Part shown: piece by piece, positions 1-5,828 of the stretch
Numbering within the stretch: the stretch's first letter is position 1
How the letters are laid out: each line of letters begins with the position of its first letter
Assembly: GCA_903853785.1 (NCBI GenBank)
Contig: CAINUM010000024.1
Coordinates: forward strand, 1 to 7,175
Origin: Candidatus Magasanikiibacteriota bacterium
GTDB lineage: Bacteria > Patescibacteriota > Patescibacteriia > Magasanikbacterales > GWA2-37-8
Reading direction: 5' to 3'
Length of the DNA stretch: 7,175 nt
Notes under the pieces: generated by a model
The model's database searches: none
The model's input: only the letters and a program-made list of their open reading frames with translations
Told to the model about the DNA's origin: nothing
Program-made: the position numbers and the translations under genes

Positions 1-1
1 A

Positions 2-142
2 CAAAAAGAAATAATTAAAACATTGAAAGTTTTTGATATCGCTTTGGCTGTATACAGAGAAGCTTTGGAAGAAAGTAAAATAAATCGCGAATCTAGATTG
101 CTGGGAGATATTGTAAAACCAGTTTTTAGAAAATACAATTAA
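2..142 (+). CDS. C-terminal end of a class III (glutamate-1-semialdehyde aminomutase-like) aminotransferase, 5'-truncated by the window
   Basis: Seen: an open frame runs from the left edge to TAA at 140-142 and gives 46 residues, with an amphipathic helix (IIKTLKVFDIALAVYREALE) and the ending GDIVKPVFRKYN. Family knowledge: glutamate-1-semialdehyde aminomutase-like, PLP-dependent class III aminotransferases found in surface-sugar loci commonly end in a helix of this kind followed by 'kPVFRKYN'. I recognise this tail from memory, without a search. The PLP lysine and substrate-binding parts lie outside the window, so substrate and activity cannot be judged. Only one base separates its stop from the next ATG, so it is almost certainly co-transcribed with the nonulosonate genes. 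In such loci these enzymes are more likely to act on a sugar or side-chain precursor than in haem synthesis, but that is inference. It could also be another protein with a similar tail. Confidence 0.6.
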   Translation, partial: QKEIIKTLKVFDIALAVYREALEESKINRESRLLGDIVKPVFRKYN

Positions 143-143
143 T

Positions 144-944
144 ATGGAATTTGATAATTTAAAAATTGCTATTGGTCAGATAAATATTATTTGGGAAGAT
201 AAAGAAAAAAACAAAAAAAAATGTGAAAAAATGGTTAGGGCCGCAGCTAAGAATAAAGCTGATTTAATTATTTTTCCTGAGATGACCTTAACAGGTTTTT
301 CAATGGATATAAATAAAATTAGTGAACAATATAATCAAAGTCCTACAATAAATTTTTTTAAAAAATTGGCTAAAGAAAATAAAATCAGTATAATTTTTGG
401 AATGGTATTAAAATCAAAAAAAAATGATTTAGGGCAAAATACTGCCATAACGATTGATCGTTTAGGTAAAATTATAGCTAAATATAAAAAAATACACCCG
501 TTTAGTTTTGTGTGTGAAGATAAATTTTATGAACCAGGAAATAAATTGTCAATATTTAAAATAAAAAATATTAAAGCAGCCGTTGTGATATGTTACGACC
601 TGCGTTTTCCAGGCATTTTTGAAGCTCTTGCGAGGCATAAAATTGAATTAATCATAGTAATTGCAAATTGGCCAAAGATTAGGATTAAAAATTGGGAAAG
701 CTTGTTGTTATCTAGAAGTCTAGACACACAATCCTATATTATCGGTGTTAATCGTTTTGGAAATAGCAAAGAAGAATGTTATGATGGCAATTCGTTAGTA
801 TATCTGCCATCAGGTATTAAGCTTGTGCAGTTAAACAAAGAGCAATTAGGTTTTGTAAATTTAAACAATAAAATAATAACTGACACGAGAAAACAATTTC
901 CATCACTAAATGATAAAAGACATAAATTGTATTTGAAATTATAA
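144..944 (+). CDS. Carbon-nitrogen hydrolase, YafV/Nit2-like (omega-amidase type)
   Basis: A 266-residue cytoplasmic nitrilase-superfamily protein of full family length. The Glu-Lys-Cys triad is visible: E46 in IIFPEM, K116 in YKKIHPF and C150 in VICYDLRFP. A second acidic residue, E125, lies in the CEDKFYEPGN loop. The stretches TGFSMD (50-55), CYDLRFP (150-156), ANWP (174-177) and YIIGVNRFGN (198-207) closely resemble E. coli YafV, which belongs with the omega-amidases that hydrolyse alpha-ketoglutaramate to 2-oxoglutarate and ammonia. The substrate here is not proven; another small amide or a sugar-linked amide is possible. The start follows the upstream stop by one base and has no Shine-Dalgarno. 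It sits between an apparent aminotransferase and an oxidoreductase at the head of a nonulosonate operon. That suggests a role in amino-donor recycling or in tailoring a side group, which is inference. There is no signal peptide or membrane segment. Confidence 0.88.
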   Translation: MEFDNLKIAIGQINIIWEDKEKNKKKCEKMVRAAAKNKADLIIFPEMTLTGFSMDINKISEQYNQSPTINFFKKLAKENKISIIFGMVLKSKKNDLGQNTAITIDRLGKIIAKYKKIHPFSFVCEDKFYEPGNKLSIFKIKNIKAAVVICYDLRFPGIFEALARHKIELIIVIANWPKIRIKNWESLLLSRSLDTQSYIIGVNRFGNSKEECYDGNSLVYLPSGIKLVQLNKEQLGFVNLNNKIITDTRKQFPSLNDKRHKLYLKL

Positions 945-957
945 TTTTACATAGCGT

Positions 958-1962
958 ATGAAATTTTTGATAATAGGTTTAGGTTCAATGGGTAAAAGAA
1001 GAATAAGAAATTTGATATTTAATGGAGTTGATAAAGATTTTATATTTGGTTTCGATCTTTTAAAGGAAAAAAGAGAAGAAGCAGAAAATAAATATGGTAT
1101 TAAAACTTTCTCTGACCTGATTGCAGCTGACGAAGAAATACATCCAGATGTATTTATTATTTCAACACCACCAAATTTACATCACCAGTATTTTTTATTC
1201 GCCGCCCAAAAGAAGAAACATTTTTTTGTCGAAGCTACTACTACAGATGAAGGCTATGATCAGCTGTACCCCCATTTAGATGGAACATTTGTTGCCGCGC
1301 CTTCTTGTACCTTTCGTTATTTTCCAGCTATTAAAAAAATAAAAGAAATTGTTGATTCAAATAAAATCGGAAAAATATTATCTTTTACATATCATCTTGG
1401 CCAATATTTGCCAGATTGGCATCCTTGGGAAGATTATAGAAAAGTCTATTTCGCTCAAAAGGAAACTGGCGGTTGTAGGGAAATGTTTGTGTTTGAATTA
1501 ATTTGGATTTTAGATTTAGTAAAATCCGAAATAATAGAGATAAAAGGATTTGTGAATAAGGTTTCTGATTTGGAAATGTCAGCCGATGATGTGTATTCAG
1601 CTAATTTGCTTTTTTCAAATAAAATAATTGGAAATGTGATGGTGGATGTAATTTCTCGCACACCTTTTCGTACCCTGCGACTTATTGGTTCAGAAGGTGT
1701 GTTGGAATGGGAATGGTTATCTTATGAAATCAAAGTTTATGATGCAAAAAAGAAAGAATGGGAAACCACACCTTTAATGCAAGGCGGTACAGAAAAGGGT
1801 TATGTAACTACCGAGGATATGTACCAAGAGGAGATAAAATTATTTTTGGATGCAATAAGTGGTAAAAATATTTATCCATATTCCTTTAAAGAAGATCAAT
1901 CGATTTTAAAAGCACTTATTAGTTTAGAAAATAATAGCTATGCAAATAAAGATCAGCAATAA
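958..1962 (+). CDS. Gfo/Idh/MocA-type NAD(P)-dependent oxidoreductase with atypical active-site motifs
   Basis: A 334-residue protein with an N-terminal Rossmann fold: GLGSMG at 7-12 is the dinucleotide loop, and STPPNLHH (69-76) is the usual 'T/S-P-x-x-x-H' region. The C-terminal alpha/beta domain (about 115-330) contains YLPDWHPWEDYR (150-161) and the substrate-domain strand RTLRLIGSEGVLEWEW (238-253). In most family members the EKP motif supplies a catalytic lysine; here the equivalent position reads VEATTTDEG, with E92 kept but lysine and proline replaced by A93 and T94. The usual GG...H...D catalytic segment reads GGCREMFVFELIW (171-183), with no histidine. I recall similar EA-S/T and HPWED motifs in homologues from other nonulosonate loci, so this looks like a distinct subfamily and not a decayed gene. 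The frame is intact. The substrate is unknown; a sugar or nonulosonate redox step, or a non-redox role, is possible. Its last 23 bases overlap neuB. Confidence 0.85.
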   Translation: MKFLIIGLGSMGKRRIRNLIFNGVDKDFIFGFDLLKEKREEAENKYGIKTFSDLIAADEEIHPDVFIISTPPNLHHQYFLFAAQKKKHFFVEATTTDEGYDQLYPHLDGTFVAAPSCTFRYFPAIKKIKEIVDSNKIGKILSFTYHLGQYLPDWHPWEDYRKVYFAQKETGGCREMFVFELIWILDLVKSEIIEIKGFVNKVSDLEMSADDVYSANLLFSNKIIGNVMVDVISRTPFRTLRLIGSEGVLEWEWLSYEIKVYDAKKKEWETTPLMQGGTEKGYVTTEDMYQEEIKLFLDAISGKNIYPYSFKEDQSILKALISLENNSYANKDQQ

Positions 1963-2977
1963 ATTAATATCGTACAACAATCAACCATTTATAATTGCAG
2001 AGGCCGGTGTTAATCATAATGGTCGCCTTGATTTGGCATTAAAATTAATTGATGCCGCTAAAGAAGCTGGTGCCGACGCGATCAAATTTCAGACTTTTAA
2101 AGCAAGTGAGGTCGTGACTAGTTTTGGGGAGATGGCTGATTATCAAAAAAAGAATATTAATAAGAAAACATCTCAGCAAGCGATGTTAAAAAAATTGGAA
2201 TTACCAGATGATTTTTATGATCCAATTATTAAACATTGTCATAAAAAAGATATAATTTTTCTTTCCACACCACACGGTAATTTTGATTCAGTTAATTTTT
2301 TGTCAAAATTAGTACCTGCTTTCAAATTTGGTTCTGGCGATCTTACAAATATACCAGTGCTGAAATACGCAGCCAAATTTAATAAACCTATGATTTTAGG
2401 TACAGGGATGGCCACCCTGAAAGAAGTAGAGCAGGCCATTAATTGTATAAAATCTGTAGGCAATAATAAAATAATTCTTCTTCACTGTACCACCAACTAT
2501 CCTTGCCCTGTCGAAGAAGTGAATTTAAATGCCATGAAAACCATGCAGAAAAAGTTTGTTGATATTTTGGTAGGCTATTCAGATCATACACTTGGTGTGC
2601 AAGTGCCACTGATGGCCGTATTACTTCGAGCTAGTGTTGTTGAAAAACATTTTACGCTGGACAAAAAAATGAAAGGACCTGACCATAAAGCCTCAGCAGA
2701 TCCTTCAGAGCTTAAACAACTTGTCTCTGCAATTCGAAATATTCCAATAATTTTAGGTGACGGCAAGAAACGACCCACACCTGAGGAAATTAAGATATTA
2801 TCAAATGTGCGAAAAAGCGTAGTAGCTGCTCGCAATATAGTAAAGGGTCAAATTATAAAAAAAAGTGATATAGCTATTAAACGTCCTGGTAATGGTTTGG
2901 CTCCAATATATTACGATAAAATTGTAGGTAGTGTAAGTAAGAAAGATTTTCATTTAGACGAGTTTATAACTTTATGA
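1940..2977 (+). CDS. neuB: NeuB-family nonulosonate synthase (sialic/legionaminic acid synthase)
   Basis: Condenses PEP with an N-acetylated amino-hexose to form a nine-carbon acid, in the cytoplasm. The 345 residues match the usual length. The NeuB TIM barrel fills about 15-270, with IIAEAGVNHNG (18-28), KFQTF (49-53), STPHG (109-113), FKFGSGDLTN (128-137), GYSDHT (212-217) and VEKHFTLD (234-241). By position H216 and H237 correspond to the metal-binding histidines of Neisseria NeuB (H215 and H236). A C-terminal SAF (antifreeze-like) domain covers about 285-345; IAIKRPGNGL (311-320) carries the arginine (R315) that reaches into the partner subunit's active site. D134 stands where, as I recall, the meningococcal Neu5Ac synthase has Glu. 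This and the neighbouring dehydratase and aminotransferase favour a legionaminic-type substrate over ManNAc. The start lies inside the preceding gene (23-base overlap), so translation is probably coupled. The stop overlaps the next start as ATGA. Confidence 0.95.
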   Translation: MQIKISNKLISYNNQPFIIAEAGVNHNGRLDLALKLIDAAKEAGADAIKFQTFKASEVVTSFGEMADYQKKNINKKTSQQAMLKKLELPDDFYDPIIKHCHKKDIIFLSTPHGNFDSVNFLSKLVPAFKFGSGDLTNIPVLKYAAKFNKPMILGTGMATLKEVEQAINCIKSVGNNKIILLHCTTNYPCPVEEVNLNAMKTMQKKFVDILVGYSDHTLGVQVPLMAVLLRASVVEKHFTLDKKMKGPDHKASADPSELKQLVSAIRNIPIILGDGKKRPTPEEIKILSNVRKSVVAARNIVKGQIIKKSDIAIKRPGNGLAPIYYDKIVGSVSKKDFHLDEFITL

Positions 2978-4077
2978 AGAAAAAGAAGATTTTAGTTATT
3001 ACTGGTACACGAGCCGAATATGGGTTGTTAAAACCTTTGTTATTTTTAATTAACTCTTCTTCAAAGTTGAAATTAGAGTTGCTTGTTACTGGTATGCATG
3101 TTTTGGATAAATTTGGTAACTCGTTAAAAGAAATTCGTAAGGATTTTACTAATATTGATGCAATAGTTAAAATTAATAAATTAGGAAGACCCCTAAGTTG
3201 GTTATGTGAAGAAATCATTGGAATTGAAAAATATTGTAAAAAAAATATGCCGGACGTAATTGTGGTTCTTGGTGATCGTGATGAACCATTTGCAGCATCC
3301 ATTGTTGCTGGACATCTAGGAATTCCTTTAGCCCATATCCATGGCGGAGAGGTAACAGGTCATATCCCAGATCAATTTATAAGAAATTCAATCACACAAT
3401 TTGCACAAATACATTTTACTGCGACAAAAAATTGTTTTAATAATGTTGTTAAATTAGGGGTAAATTCCAAAAAAATCTTTAATGTTGGTGCGATTGGATT
3501 GGATGAACTGAATAAATTAGTATATATAAATAGAAAAAAGTTAGCAAAAAAATATTGTCTAAATATAAACAAAAAATGGCTTCTAATTGTTTTGCATCCT
3601 ACACCGGATAAAAATTTTTCATTTGTTCGTCAAATAACGTCGGTGCTTAATGCGGTCAGAGAGATTGACGCAGAGAAAGTGATTGTTTATCCTAATTCCG
3701 ATATCGGTAGTGAGGTTTTTATAAAAGAAATTAATAAATATCAAAATAAAGACCTAGTACATATTTTTAAAAATTTACCTCATCTGAGTTATTTAAGTTT
3801 TCTTAAAGAAGCAGATTGTTTAATTGGTAATTCAAGTTCCGGTATAATTGAGGCGCCATTTTTCAAATTACCAGTTTTGAATGTTGGTTTAAGACAATCT
3901 GGAAGAGAGAAGGCGGCCAATATTATCGATGTGAGTTATAATAAACTTTTAATTAAAAATAAAATAGAAAAATTTATAGCAGTTGATAGAAATAAAATTA
4001 AAGTGCGTCAATTTTACGGATCTGGTAATACTGCAAAAAAAATAGTTAAAATTTTGGAACAAACTAACATATTATGA
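2974..4077 (+). CDS. neuC: NeuC-type hydrolysing UDP-N-acetylamino-sugar 2-epimerase
   Basis: Releases UDP while inverting C2 of a UDP-HexNAc, giving the free manno-configured sugar used by NeuB. The 367 residues form a GT-B-like two-domain epimerase. Visible motifs are GTRAEYG (11-17), GDRDEP (100-105), AHIHGGEVTG (120-129), LHPTPD (207-212), YPNSDIGSE (239-247) and the UDP-binding loop IGNSSSGIIEAP (284-295). The YPNSD and HIHGGE motifs favour the hydrolysing NeuC/LegG group over non-hydrolysing WecB. One oddity: the stretch that in the family usually reads DE-x-x-R-H-x-I-T-K is D133-Q134-FI-R137-N138-SI-T-Q142 here, so the usual Glu, His and Lys are changed. Next to dehydratase and aminotransferase genes, the likely substrate is UDP-2,4-diacetamido-2,4,6-trideoxyglucose (the LegG reaction), with UDP-GlcNAc the alternative. 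It is joined by ATGA overlaps to the genes on both sides and has no Shine-Dalgarno of its own. Confidence 0.93.
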   Translation: MKKKKILVITGTRAEYGLLKPLLFLINSSSKLKLELLVTGMHVLDKFGNSLKEIRKDFTNIDAIVKINKLGRPLSWLCEEIIGIEKYCKKNMPDVIVVLGDRDEPFAASIVAGHLGIPLAHIHGGEVTGHIPDQFIRNSITQFAQIHFTATKNCFNNVVKLGVNSKKIFNVGAIGLDELNKLVYINRKKLAKKYCLNINKKWLLIVLHPTPDKNFSFVRQITSVLNAVREIDAEKVIVYPNSDIGSEVFIKEINKYQNKDLVHIFKNLPHLSYLSFLKEADCLIGNSSSGIIEAPFFKLPVLNVGLRQSGREKAANIIDVSYNKLLIKNKIEKFIAVDRNKIKVRQFYGSGNTAKKIVKILEQTNIL

Positions 4078-4685
4078 GATCTAAAATAATTATAATTGGT
4101 GCCGGCGAAAATGGAATGATTGCTCGTAATATTTTAATACAGTGTTACAAGGAGTATGATTTTATCGGTTTTCTTGATGATAAATTATCAGGGGAGGGTG
4201 TTGTAGGTAAAATCATAGACTGTAATAAATATATTAAAAATTGTTATTTTTTTGTTTCTGTTGGAAATAATTTCAAACGATCTGAAATAATTAATTTTAT
4301 AAAAACACAAGACGGAAAGTTTTTAAATGCCATTCATTCCAAAGCATTTATTGAAGAAGGCGTCAATCTTGGAGTTAATATTATGGTTGGAGCAAATAGT
4401 TATATTAATATTAATACTTCTATTGAAGATGGGGTTTTTGTTAATAACGGCTGCATCGTAGAACATGATTCACAATTAGGTTTTTGCACACATTTGGCGC
4501 CAGGGGTTATTGGTGGCGGTGGGGTACAATATGGCAACAGATCTTTTATTGGACTTGGGGCTGTAATCAATGATCATATTATTATTGGTGAAGATAGCGT
4601 AGTAGGTTCTGGTTCTGTTGTAATTTGTGATGTTCTTAAAAATCTTACTGTTGTAGGAGTGCCGGCTAAACCTATAATTAATTGA
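4074..4685 (+). CDS. neuD: NeuD/PglD-type sugar acyltransferase (left-handed beta-helix)
   Basis: A 203-residue acyl-CoA-dependent transferase. The N-terminal Rossmann-like domain (about 1-80) opens with IIIIGAGENGMIARN, the nucleotide-sugar-binding loop of the NeuD/PglD group, and includes the typical IGFLDD (31-36). The C-terminal left-handed beta-helix (about 85-200) shows hexapeptide repeats such as VNIMVGANSYININ, VFVNNG and IIIGEDSVVGSGSVV, and ends in GVPAKPI. H131 in CIVEHD matches the catalytic base of PglD, and H140 in THLAPG matches the acetyl-CoA-binding histidine. NeuD members can O-acetylate sialic acid, while PglD and LegH N-acetylate the 4-amino group of a UDP-amino-sugar. With an aminotransferase and a dehydratase immediately downstream, I infer N-acylation of a UDP-4-amino-4,6-dideoxy-GlcNAc. 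The acyl group need not be acetyl. The start overlaps the neuC stop (ATGA), and 20 bases separate it from the next gene. Confidence 0.88.
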   Translation: MRSKIIIIGAGENGMIARNILIQCYKEYDFIGFLDDKLSGEGVVGKIIDCNKYIKNCYFFVSVGNNFKRSEIINFIKTQDGKFLNAIHSKAFIEEGVNLGVNIMVGANSYININTSIEDGVFVNNGCIVEHDSQLGFCTHLAPGVIGGGGVQYGNRSFIGLGAVINDHIIIGEDSVVGSGSVVICDVLKNLTVVGVPAKPIIN

Positions 4686-4705
4686 ATTTAGTTTATTTTT
4701 AAAAT

Positions 4706-5815
4706 ATGAAATATCCATTAGCTCGTCCGTATTTAACATCTAAAGATATTGCTGCTGTTACCAAGGTCCTTAAATCTGGTGTATTAAGCATTGGACCAAA
4801 TGTTAAAAAATTTGAAAAAATGATCTGTGATTTAAGTGGTGCTAGATTTTCATGTGCGATGAATAGCGGTACAGCTGCCCTGCATGCCGGACTTATTGCT
4901 TTGGGAGTAGGCCCTGGTGATGAAGTTATCACTAGTCCATTCTCATTTATTTCTTCAGCTAACGTTATACGTATGGTTGGGGCCAAGCCAGTTTTTGTGG
5001 ATATTGAATCGGATACGTTTAATTTAGACGTAAATAATATTGAAACCGCCATTACTCCAAATACAAAAGCAATTTTGCCGGTTCATATTTTTGGTCAATC
5101 GATCAAAAATTTTGATGTTCTTCTTAAACTTGCAAAGAAACATCATTTATCAGTAATTGAAGATAGTTGTGAGAGTATAGGCGCTACTTACAAAAACAAG
5201 CCGTTAGGCACATTTGGTGATGTTGGGGCCTTTGCTTTTTATGCAAACAAACAAATCACTACTGGTGAGGGTGGAATCGTGATAACGAATAATAAAAAAA
5301 TATATAAAATTTGTCAGTATCTTCGCAATCAGGGTCGATCGGAAAGCGATTCATGGCTTACTCATACAAATTTTGGATATAATTACAGGCTAGATGAAAT
5401 GAGTGCTGCGCTTGGGATAGAGCAGCTTAAAAAGTTTACGATTATGTCGCGAGATAAAAATCGTATTGCTGCTCTGTATGAGAAATACTTAAAAAAAATT
5501 CCGAACGTGATATTGCCAAGAGAAATAAATCCTATAAGTTGGTTTGTTTATTATGTCAGAGTACCTAAAACGGTTCGCAATCAATTGATCAATCTACTTA
5601 GTGATGTCGGAATTCAAAGTAAACCATACCTTCCCTCTATTCATTTGCAACCATGTTATAAAAAAAGTTTTGGATTTAAAAATGGCGATTTTCCTATTGC
5701 AGAAAAAATTAGTTCTGAAACGATCGCATTACCATTTTTTATTGGATTGAAAGAAAGAGATATTATATATATTACGAATCAGGTGGATAGTATCCTTCGT
5801 AAATTAATAAAATAA
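4706..5815 (+). CDS. DegT/DnrJ/EryC1 PLP-dependent nucleotide-sugar aminotransferase
   Basis: A 369-residue fold-type I aminotransferase of normal length. Visible motifs: the N-terminal LARPYL, then NSGTAALHAGL (53-63) that holds the PLP phosphate, GDEVITSPFSF (71-81), PVHIFGQ (125-131), IEDSCESIGA (151-160) with D153 paired to the PLP ring nitrogen, the Schiff-base lysine K182 in YANKQITTGEGG (179-190), and NFGYNYRLDEMSAALG (222-237). The probable reaction transfers an amino group to C4 of a UDP-4-keto-6-deoxy-HexNAc made by the adjacent dehydratase, as in the LegC, PglE and PseC steps; the donor would be glutamate or glutamine. Motifs do not separate these subfamilies or perosamine synthase-like enzymes with certainty, so no symbol is given. 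No Shine-Dalgarno is visible in the 20-base AT-rich gap before it. Both termini look complete, and there is no sign of damage. Confidence 0.93.
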   Translation: MKYPLARPYLTSKDIAAVTKVLKSGVLSIGPNVKKFEKMICDLSGARFSCAMNSGTAALHAGLIALGVGPGDEVITSPFSFISSANVIRMVGAKPVFVDIESDTFNLDVNNIETAITPNTKAILPVHIFGQSIKNFDVLLKLAKKHHLSVIEDSCESIGATYKNKPLGTFGDVGAFAFYANKQITTGEGGIVITNNKKIYKICQYLRNQGRSESDSWLTHTNFGYNYRLDEMSAALGIEQLKKFTIMSRDKNRIAALYEKYLKKIPNVILPREINPISWFVYYVRVPKTVRNQLINLLSDVGIQSKPYLPSIHLQPCYKKSFGFKNGDFPIAEKISSETIALPFFIGLKERDIIYITNQVDSILRKLIK

Positions 5816-5828
5816 ATTATAATTGAAT

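Noticed and set aside
917..945. Promoter-like AAGACA - 17 bases - TATAAT before the oxidoreductase gene
   Set aside because: The -35 box matches 4 of 6, and the implied start would leave a leader of only a few bases. TATAAT-like strings are common at this base composition and the gene is packed inside an operon. A similar TATAAT at 5818-5823 would start transcription at the ATG itself.
937..946. Perfect 10-base palindrome AATTATAATT after the hydrolase gene, repeated at 5815-5824 and 4088-4097
   Set aside because: Two copies lie at gene junctions, which looked like an operator, but the third is inside the neuD coding region encoding an Ile-rich stretch. A palindrome made only of A and T is expected by chance in such AT-rich DNA.
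1940..1962. The 23-base overlap as a sign of a sequencing frameshift between the oxidoreductase and neuB
   Set aside because: Both proteins are full length, and NeuB has a normal N-terminus starting at this ATG. A short overlap with translational coupling explains it.
2975..2977. TGA as a possible recoded sense codon (candidate-phylum code)
   Set aside because: The neuB, neuC and neuD products end at family-typical C-termini exactly at TGA, and two TGAs sit in ATGA stop-start overlaps. No in-frame TGA occurs inside any gene.
2964..3302. Minus-strand open frames, such as 112 codons here and 129 codons at 6299-6688
   Set aside because: They lie opposite well-supported genes, have low-complexity Ser/Ile/Phe-rich translations without family motifs, and have no independent start signals.
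4476..4739. Minus-strand 87-codon open frame across the neuD/aminotransferase junction
   Set aside because: Its translation is Asn/Tyr-rich and is the antisense of the hexapeptide repeats; no recognisable domain.
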